This document shows positions 1 to 4,650 of a DNA stretch of 34,884 nt, one piece after another. Source of the stretch: an uncultured Lactobacillus sp. Its GTDB lineage: Bacteria; Bacillota; Bacilli; Lactobacillales; Lactobacillaceae. Position 1 is the stretch's first letter; every line of letters begins with the position of its first letter. A program made the position numbers and the translations under genes. The stretch is taken from positions 1-34,884 of the forward strand of contig NZ_CALVGT010000054.1 of NCBI RefSeq assembly GCF_944327175.1, given 5' to 3'. The notes under the pieces were generated by a model. The model was not told where the DNA came from. It made no database searches and was given only the letters and a program-made list of their open reading frames with translations.

Positions 1-104
1 AATTGACTTCGCTTATTTGTTTGGATCAAACAATGTTTGACCCGCACACTGCGAAACTTTGTTCAGTTTTCAAAGTACCAACTTGCGTCTTAGTGACGCA
101 ACGT
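1..104 (-). other. rRNA operon leader (5' transcribed region, 16S gene outside window)
   Basis: Read on the minus strand, this stretch holds a small inverted repeat (TTGCGTC / GACGCAA) followed by TACTTTGAAAACTGAAC at about 62-78. That is the boxA-like leader motif seen before 16S genes, or in the spacer before 23S genes, of lactobacilli. Two strong promoters lie just upstream, which fits the start of an rRNA operon rather than an internal spacer. The 16S gene should begin shortly beyond position 1 and is not visible. Seen: motif and promoters. Inferred: identity as rrn leader. Confidence 0.7.
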
Positions 105-109
105 TTTAT

Positions 110-138
110 ATCTTACTCGCTTGTTGACTTCTTGTCAA
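110..138 (-). promoter_or_regulatory. rRNA promoter P2
   Basis: Minus-strand TTGACA (138-133), a 17-nt spacer, then TAAGAT (115-110). It has a perfect -35 box and lies 95 nt downstream of P1. It is followed by the rRNA leader motifs. Confidence 0.7.
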
Positions 139-204
139 CAGGTTTTCGATATTTTCTTTTTCGTGTCTCCGGCGAATTCCTTCTTCGCCGCGACAACAAA
201 TATT

Positions 205-233
205 AGTATACTCGTTATTTCTGAAAGGTCAAA
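205..233 (-). promoter_or_regulatory. rRNA promoter P1
   Basis: Minus-strand TTTGAC (233-228), a 17-nt spacer, then TATACT (210-205). This is the upstream member of a tandem pair driving leftward transcription out of the window. The tandem layout is typical of Firmicute rRNA operons. Confidence 0.7.
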
Positions 234-418
234 TCTGACTTTTCATACGGTTTACATTGTAAACACCCGGCAGAGTTGTGATAAGGAGGGGCCTGGTCTC
301 GTTCAGGGATATCAAGGATAGTAGTCATTTTTACTTCATTTCTGCTTTCTTTGTTCGGAAAACAAGGATTTTTTGCTGATATTTTTTCTAAAAGTTTTTT
401 GCTTTTTTCTTTCCGAAA

Positions 419-991
419 TTACAAAAGCGCTTTCTTATTTGTCTGACCCTCGACAATCTCAATCGCCAATTGACAGCGGTCATAGACATCCCGCGCGCTT
501 AGCCGCAGGCCTTCAGCCAGCCACTCGTACAGGATCGCATAGATAATGTGAGCGGCATTGTTCAAGGTCTTAATCGAATAATCCCCGCTTAAGGAATGAG
601 CATCAACATAGCAAACTGTCTTCTTTCGCAGCAGCCACTCGACTTTCTGCGGAAAACGGGCCGCAAACTCCTTGCCCTTGATTTTCCCCTTCTCTGCATC
701 AATCAAGGCCAGCAGATTCAAAATGAAACAGCGGTCTTTTTCCATATAGGTCAATAGCCTCTTAAGTCCATTGCCATAATCACCGGTGACAAAGTACAAG
801 TGCTGGTCCAGCTTCTTTAATAGTAATTCCGCACTAAGCTGCCGCATGCTGCCATAGTGGGCATAAAAGGTTGGCCGTGAGCATGCAGCCAGCTTGCAAA
901 ACTTCTTGACGTTGATCTCACTGCCCCGCTCGCTGTCTAAGACCTGGGCCAGGATCTGGTTGGCTTCCAAAAGTTTGATACTGGTAATCAT
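419..991 (-). CDS. TetR/AcrR-family transcriptional regulator
   Basis: A 190-residue TetR-like repressor. The N-terminal helix-turn-helix includes FCKLAACSRPTFYAHYGS (about residues 30-47), the usual TetR recognition helix with its T-x-Y-x-H/Y-F/Y ending. The rest is a helical ligand-binding domain that I cannot assign to a ligand. I chose the ATG at 991 because GGAGG lies 8 nt upstream; the GTG at 1015 has no ribosome site and would lie in the probable promoter. No co-transcribed partner is visible: downstream is the rRNA operon, upstream is about 460 nt without a gene. Two dyads upstream (1012-1026 and 1086-1104) suggest autoregulation. Family is sure; target unknown. Confidence 0.85.
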   Translation of the reverse strand: MITSIKLLEANQILAQVLDSERGSEINVKKFCKLAACSRPTFYAHYGSMRQLSAELLLKKLDQHLYFVTGDYGNGLKRLLTYMEKDRCFILNLLALIDAEKGKIKGKEFAARFPQKVEWLLRKKTVCYVDAHSLSGDYSIKTLNNAAHIIYAILYEWLAEGLRLSARDVYDRCQLAIEIVEGQTNKKALL

Positions 992-1011
992 TTTTACTAC
1001 CTCCGTTCGAG

Positions 1012-1026
1012 ACACATTATCTGTGT
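1012..1026. promoter_or_regulatory. Inverted repeat over the TetR gene -10 region (putative operator)
   Basis: ACACA-TTATC-TGTGT is a perfect 5-bp dyad with a 5-nt centre. It contains a minus-strand GATAAT (1021-1016), a good -10 box for the regulator gene. A repressor bound here would block its own transcription. Seen: dyad and -10. Inferred: operator role. Confidence 0.45.
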
Positions 1027-1085
1027 TAGGAACTTTTTTTGCAGCCGGCAGTGCTCAAAGCCCGGTCTGGCGCGATTTCGACTTT

Positions 1086-1104
1086 ATTACGATTTAGTCG
1101 TAAT
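1086..1104. promoter_or_regulatory. Inverted repeat upstream of the TetR gene (putative operator)
   Basis: ATTACGA-TTTAG-TCGTAAT is a perfect 7-bp dyad with a 5-nt centre, about 60-80 nt upstream of the regulator's likely -10 box. Size and symmetry suit a TetR-dimer operator. It could alternatively control a gene no longer present on the other side. Confidence 0.5.
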
Positions 1105-1154
1105 GGAAAATCGGCAGCGCAGCAGCCGCCAGCCCCCTTTTCTTTCCGAAAACA

Positions 1155-1192
1155 AAAGCCAGCCCTGACCCTTCCTTGTCAGTGCTGGCTTT
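1155..1192 (-). terminator. Orphan terminator-like hairpin
   Basis: AAAGCCAGCCCTGAC pairs with GTCAGTGCTGGCTTT around an 8-nt loop, with one mismatch. On the minus strand the stem is followed by TTTTGTTTT, so it would terminate leftward transcripts. No minus-strand gene lies between it and the tautomerase, which already has its own terminator. Confidence 0.5.
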
Positions 1193-1415
1193 CTAGTGCT
1201 GTGTTGCGTTTTATCTTCCGCTTTCGCCTCAGTCGTTATTTTCTACTCACTTTTCACCTATCATCTTATCATAGAACTTATACCAAGTTTAGCAGATATT
1301 TATACTAATTTTACTAAGATTTTTCCTTTTAGGAAAGGCCCCTCATCCTTTGCCTCTCTAGCCCTCCTTCCCTTTTGATTCACTTTGCACATTATTTCCC
1401 ACCTGTTATTTTCCC

Positions 1416-1446
1416 GAAAAAAAGACCCACCCGCCAGGGGTGAGTC
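1416..1446 (-). terminator. Rho-independent terminator of the tautomerase gene
   Basis: On the minus strand GACTCACCC pairs with GGGTGGGTC, followed by a T-run. It starts just 8 nt past the tautomerase stop codon. Confidence 0.8.
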
Positions 1447-1453
1447 AAAATCT

Positions 1454-1642
1454 TTAGGCTTGTGGTTCTCTCCATTCACCGCCTTGAGCCAGCTGCTGCT
1501 TGCCAAGTTCATTGATGATCACGGAGATGTGTTCCTTTGGCGCGCCAGTGTCTTCTGAGATCACCCGGGTCACGTCCTTCATCATCTTTTCCAGTTGTTC
1601 TGGCGTCCGGCCAGCCAAGAGTTCAATGTGTACAAATGGCAT
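1454..1642 (-). CDS. 4-oxalocrotonate tautomerase family protein
   Basis: A 62-residue protein beginning [16 protein letters not shown]. Removal of the initiator Met would expose Pro1, the catalytic base of the tautomerase superfamily. Length is exactly that of small 4-OT subunits, which act as hexamers. A basic residue at position 12 (Arg of AGRTPEQ) fits the conserved substrate-binding Arg11. Ribosome site AAAGGAG precedes the ATG. Lactic acid bacteria do not run the catechol meta-cleavage pathway, so the physiological substrate is unknown. It is monocistronic: its own -10 (TATAAT) lies upstream and a terminator follows. Confidence 0.88.
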   Translation of the reverse strand: MPFVHIELLAGRTPEQLEKMMKDVTRVISEDTGAPKEHISVIINELGKQQLAQGGEWREPQA

Positions 1643-1682
1643 TGTTCTGCTCCTTTTTTCAAAAACAAGTAACTTTTCCTAC

Positions 1683-1708
1683 ATTATACCTGCTTTTTCC
1701 GAAAAAAG
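1683..1708 (-). promoter_or_regulatory. Tautomerase promoter with palindrome in the spacer
   Basis: Minus-strand TATAAT (1688-1683) is a perfect -10. The expected -10/-35 spacer contains the palindrome TTTTTCCGAAAAA (about 1694-1706), and no good -35 is present. A dyad in a promoter spacer can be an operator, including for MerR-type activators. Regulation is inferred. Confidence 0.45.
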
Positions 1709-1720
1709 TATCTGCCAAAG

Positions 1721-2566
1721 CTACTTTGCCAAAAGTTCCTTAATTGCCTGGTCCAGCGGAGTCAAGCCGCCCAGAACTTCTTTCAGGTCGCTGCTTTCTT
1801 CAGTCAATGAGCCATCATCAATTGGCTGCTGGAAGCTGGCATACATTGCCGCCGTATCATGATCCAAGCCCAGTCCTTCCAAGACCTGCACGTACTCGTC
1901 CTGGCTGACCTGCTTGGCTGCAGTGTCTTCACCAGTTGCCGCGTTCAAGGCCGCTGCCAGATCCTCGTAGCTCCGCTTCGGGCCGGCAAATTCATAAACT
2001 TCCTTTGGATCATCACTAGTCAAAACCTTAACCGCTGCTGCGGCATATTCACTTTCCGGTGCCCAGCCGGCAAAGTTATTTGCCCAGTAGATCCGGTTGG
2101 CCGGACCTGGAGCCAGGAATGACAGATCGTTTTCCAAGTACCAGTTGTTGCGCAGGAAGGAGTGCTTGATCCCGCTCTCCTTAAGCAGCTTTTCCGTCAG
2201 CTTGTGGTCAGCTGCCAGCCAGTTGTCGCTTTCACTGGCCTTCGGGAAGCTGGTGTAAGCCACGTAGCCAACGCCAGCCTTCTTAGCAGCTTCAACCACG
2301 TTCTTGTGCTGGTCAGCTCTAGTTACTGCCCCGCCTGGCTGAGAGGAAATAAAGAGGAACTTGTCCACGCCGGCCAGGGCCTTTTCTACAGCTGCTTCAT
2401 CACCGTAGTCGGCCTGGCGGATTTCAATCCCGGCTGGCAAAAGCTTCTTGCCCTTTTCTTCATTGCGGACGATCGCCACTACGTTTTCTGCCCCAACTGC
2501 ATCAACCAGCTTCTTGACCGCGGTCTGGCCAAAATTGCCAGTAGCTGCTGAAATAGCGTACTTCAT
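1721..2566 (-). CDS. NmrA-like NAD(P)-binding reductase (atypical SDR, QorB/YwnB type)
   Basis: A 281-residue protein starting MKYAISAATGNFGQTAVKKL. The glycine pattern ATGNFGQTA is the dinucleotide-binding turn of NmrA/atypical short-chain dehydrogenases, and an acidic or basic cluster follows the second strand (IVRNEEKGKKL). It resembles NAD(P)H:quinone reductase 2 (QorB) and Bacillus YwnB. The downstream half contains the usual substrate-domain motif FLRNNWYLEN (about residues 140-149). GGAGG lies 7 nt before the ATG. The Rrf2 regulator gene (2702-3130) lies upstream on the same strand but is separated by a terminator and a promoter. A role in quinone or electrophile reduction is inferred from family and neighbour, not proven. 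Confidence 0.8.
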   Translation of the reverse strand: MKYAISAATGNFGQTAVKKLVDAVGAENVVAIVRNEEKGKKLLPAGIEIRQADYGDEAAVEKALAGVDKFLFISSQPGGAVTRADQHKNVVEAAKKAGVGYVAYTSFPKASESDNWLAADHKLTEKLLKESGIKHSFLRNNWYLENDLSFLAPGPANRIYWANNFAGWAPESEYAAAAVKVLTSDDPKEVYEFAGPKRSYEDLAAALNAATGEDTAAKQVSQDEYVQVLEGLGLDHDTAAMYASFQQPIDDGSLTEESSDLKEVLGGLTPLDQAIKELLAK

Positions 2567-2632
2567 AATTGCCTCCGTTAGTTTCTTTTTTCTTTGTATT
2601 TTTGTTTACTTGTTATTTTTAAATCTACATTA

Positions 2633-2660
2633 ATTCTAACGCATGTATTTTTAAAGTCAA
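2633..2660 (-). promoter_or_regulatory. Promoter of the NmrA-like reductase gene
   Basis: Minus-strand TTGACT (2660-2655), a 16-nt spacer, TAGAAT (2638-2633). Two near-identical direct repeats flank and overlap it: GTTATTTTTAAATCTAC at 2612-2628 and GTATTTTTAAAGTCAAC at 2645-2661. They are candidate binding sites for the neighbouring Rrf2 regulator (inference). Confidence 0.6.
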
Positions 2661-2673
2661 CATCTATTTCCAT

Positions 2674-2698
2674 AAAAAAACGCCAGCTTTCGCTGACG
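2674..2698 (-). terminator. Terminator of the Rrf2 regulator gene
   Basis: On the minus strand CGTCAGC-GAAA-GCTGGCG forms a hairpin (one G-T pair) followed by seven T. It separates the regulator from the reductase transcript. Confidence 0.8.
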
Positions 2699-2701
2699 TA
2701 A

Positions 2702-3130
2702 TTAGGCAAGCTGCCCTTCTTCTTTTATCTGGTCGACAATTTCCTGCAGGCTGATCTCCCGCATCTTGGCAAAAGCCGCCTCTTCCACTTCCGCGTAGGC
2801 CTTAACCAGGGGCGTTTGAATGTTGCCGCCAACCGGACACTTTTGCTCCGTGTCTTCATCGACGTGCAACAAGTGGTGGTCCATGTCGACCGCCGCGAAA
2901 ATATCGTAAAGGCTGATTTCCTCCGGTTGCTTGGCCAGTTCCGGCTCAGCACTCCCCTGCTTGGTCTTCAAAAGCCCTGCCTTGCGCAAGTCCATCATCA
3001 GACTCCGCACCATGCTGGGATTGGTCACGATGCTGCGCGCGATCGCCCGGCTGGACAGGTCATCATCGGGAAAAATCTCGATGTAGGCCAGCAGGTGGAC
3101 CGCGTCACTCAATTTATGGGAAAACTTCAT
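2702..3130 (-). CDS. Rrf2-family transcriptional regulator (YwnA-like)
   Basis: A 142-residue winged-helix protein. The start MKFSHKLSDAVHLLAYI and the region DDLSSRAIARSIVTNPSMVR (about residues 22-41) match the Rrf2 DNA-binding domain. It has one cysteine, in KCPVGGNIQ (about residue 92), rather than the three-cysteine cluster of Fe-S types such as IscR or NsrR. An Fe-S ligand set is therefore unlikely, but a thiol switch is possible. In Bacillus subtilis a similar regulator, YwnA, is encoded beside the NmrA-like YwnB; the same pairing here supports control of the reductase at 1721-2566. Ribosome site AAGGAGCAG precedes the ATG. An extended -10 (TGTTAAGAT) lies about 45 nt upstream. Confidence 0.85.
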   Translation of the reverse strand: MKFSHKLSDAVHLLAYIEIFPDDDLSSRAIARSIVTNPSMVRSLMMDLRKAGLLKTKQGSAEPELAKQPEEISLYDIFAAVDMDHHLLHVDEDTEQKCPVGGNIQTPLVKAYAEVEEAAFAKMREISLQEIVDQIKEEGQLA

Positions 3131-3206
3131 TTTTTACCTGCTCCTTTTTAAAAAAGCCTGTTTTCTTAATCTTAACAGCTTTTCCGGCAATTTGCCATTT
3201 TCGCTG

Positions 3207-3222
3207 TGTTCCACGTGAAACT
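3207..3222. other. parS centromere-like site (15/16 match)
   Basis: TGTTCCACGTGAAACT differs from the conserved ParB target TGTTNCACGTGAAACA only in the last base. It lies between the YcxB-like and Rrf2 genes, touching the stop codon of the former. It is about 25 kb from the origin and 2 kb from a perfect copy, as expected of origin-proximal parS clusters. Confidence 0.8.
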
Positions 3223-3700
3223 ACCGCTGGCATTTCTCCCGTAAAAACTTGATCAAGTCCGGGCTGCAGTTTTTCTTCAAAAGCAGCATGCCCTGGTCCG
3301 GGGCCGGCATCATGATGATTTCCTCGTCAGTTTCAATATAGCGGGTGATCTGGCCATAGCGGTATTCCCCGTCCCCCCGGTTGGTCAAAACCAGGAAGTG
3401 GTCCGGGTAAAATTCGTAGCGCACGTAGTCATCCTTGGTGGCCGGCATGCCCGCGTAAATTTTCTTCAGCCGCCGCTTGTAGAGGTAGACGATTGCCGCT
3501 GGGTAAAAAGCAATCACCAGGGCAAACATAACCGTAAAGTCATACTGCTTCAAGGCGAAAGCCACCGCTCCGGCCGCGATCCAGATTGCTTCCGCGATCA
3601 TGATGATCCACCGCCGACTCTTTTCTGTCACCTTCATGGCCATCCTGGTGTATTCGTTCAGGTCCATTTGAACCTCGCTGATATATAAGGCTTGTGCCAT
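3221..3700 (-). CDS. YcxB-like membrane protein
   Basis: About 159 residues, function unknown. Two hydrophobic helices near residues 29-45 and 53-70 (IIMIAEAIWIAAGAVAF and FALVIAFYPAAIVYLY) form a hairpin. A soluble C-terminal half follows with YEFYPDHFLVLTNRGDGEYRYGQI, the pattern of YcxB-like domains. I prefer the ATG at 3700: AAAGGA lies 10 nt upstream, while the ATG at 3706 and GTG at 3709 are too close to it. It stands alone, with the parS site at its 3' end and a terminator of the upstream gene 50 nt before it. Family call is moderately sure; no function is proposed. Confidence 0.7.
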   Translation of the reverse strand: MAQALYISEVQMDLNEYTRMAMKVTEKSRRWIIMIAEAIWIAAGAVAFALKQYDFTVMFALVIAFYPAAIVYLYKRRLKKIYAGMPATKDDYVRYEFYPDHFLVLTNRGDGEYRYGQITRYIETDEEIIMMPAPDQGMLLLKKNCSPDLIKFLREKCQR

Positions 3701-3751
3701 CTGCATCACGTCCTTTCTATTAAAAATTATAAGCTATTCTTCCCCGCCCGT

Positions 3752-3777
3752 AAAAAAAAGACGCGCCTCAGCGCGTC
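3752..3777 (-). terminator. Terminator after the DUF975 pseudogene
   Basis: Minus-strand GACGCGC-TGAG-GCGCGTC hairpin followed by eight T. It is strong and close to the stop codon at 3793. Confidence 0.85.
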
Positions 3778-3792
3778 TACAGTTCGAGATTA

Positions 3793-4500
3793 CTATTTGT
3801 CTTCCTTGCTCAGCTCATAAGTTTCGGCGATTGCCAAATTGTAGTATGGCATCAGCCAGATACCCAAAATTCCCAGGGTAAAGGCAGTCAAAATGTACCA
3901 GCCCAAGAAGGACAGGTTCAAGCAAAGCAGCTTCCAAGCCCAGCCCTTGGTCAGCTTCCAGCCAGCCGCGATTTCTGCCCAGACTGACCGCTTCTGCCCG
4001 GTCCGCACGTCATCGTCGATCACGTAGACGACATAGGTTAAGCGCAACTCGATCCAGACCAGCAAAACTACCAGCAAGATCAAAAGAATGATGCTTACTG
4101 ACAGCGGCACTTGCGGAATGACTGACCCAACCACCGCGGCCGCGATCGCCACGGCCACGGTCCCGATGATCAAGGCCTGAATCACCCCGTAGACCGCCAG
4201 CCGGGCCAGGTGCTAGCCGGTTAGGCCGCACCAGGCATTCGGCTCTTCCCCGCCCTTTTGGATCTTATTCCGCCAGCGATCAAAGAAGATGTAGCCGTTA
4301 GCCGTCAAAAGCGCGGCCGCGATTTCCAAAAGGAAAAAGATGATATTGGCTCCGGCCCCGGACTTGGAGTCAGTGGCCTGGTCAACGACATTCGGTATGA
4401 TATTTGCCACAATCAGAAGCAGACCCATCGGCATGTAGACCTTCTTCGGGATCTGCTTCAGATTTTCCCGGGCCAGGGCCCGGATTTCCTTTACTTTCAT
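3793..4500 (-). pseudogene. DUF975 family membrane protein, interrupted by an in-frame amber codon
   Basis: The two halves are in the same frame: MKVKEIRALARENLKQIPK... ends at a TAG (4215-4213) after NAWCGLTG, and the frame continues at once with HLARLAVYGVIQALIIGT to the stop at 3793. Read through, the product is about 235 residues, the usual DUF975 size. The N-terminus is typical of that family (short basic region, then several membrane helices). A single substitution would restore the frame, so this is a recent nonsense mutation or a sequencing error, not decay. Start chosen at the ATG at 4500 with GAGGAG upstream. The second half also has a possible internal start (4185), so a truncated product is conceivable. 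Function of the family is unknown. Confidence 0.8.
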
Positions 4501-4557
4501 TGCTCTCTCCTCTGTAAAAAAAGCTTTTGTTATTTTCATCATTATTATAGCACTGAC

Positions 4558-4573
4558 TGTTTCACATGTAACA
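4558..4573. other. Degenerate parS-like site (14/16)
   Basis: TGTTTCACATGTAACA matches the parS consensus at 14 of 16 positions but lacks the central CACGTG. It lies in the divergent intergenic region between the DUF975 and helicase genes. It could be a weak ParB site or a decayed copy. Confidence 0.4.
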
Positions 4574-4610
4574 TAGTTCTTTTCCTATCTTCCCCGCTGC
4601 TCCCTTGTGT

Positions 4611-4616
4611 TATGAT
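4611..4616 (+). promoter_or_regulatory. Extended -10 promoter of the PLD-helicase gene
   Basis: TGTTATGAT gives a TG extension plus TATGAT, 35 nt before the chosen start codon. No good -35 box is seen, as is common for extended -10 promoters. Confidence 0.5.
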
Positions 4617-4650
4617 GGTAAAAAATCTTTTTCCCAGTGAGGTCGAATCT

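Larger units (their letters stand above)
992..1453. other. Gene-free interval between TetR and tautomerase genes
   Basis: About 460 nt with no convincing ORF or ribosome site in any frame. It holds the two dyads and promoter of the TetR gene, an orphan hairpin at 1155-1192 and the tautomerase terminator at 1416-1446. The middle part (1200-1400) is AT-rich without recognisable content. It may mark a lost gene, but nothing identifiable remains. Confidence 0.5.

Noticed and set aside
3..321. Two small ORFs at the left edge
   Set aside because: They run antisense through the rRNA promoters and leader, without ribosome sites.
4258..4650. N-terminal extension of the helicase ORF
   Set aside because: Overlaps the divergent DUF975 gene and its promoter region; a good ribosome site supports the ATG at 4651.
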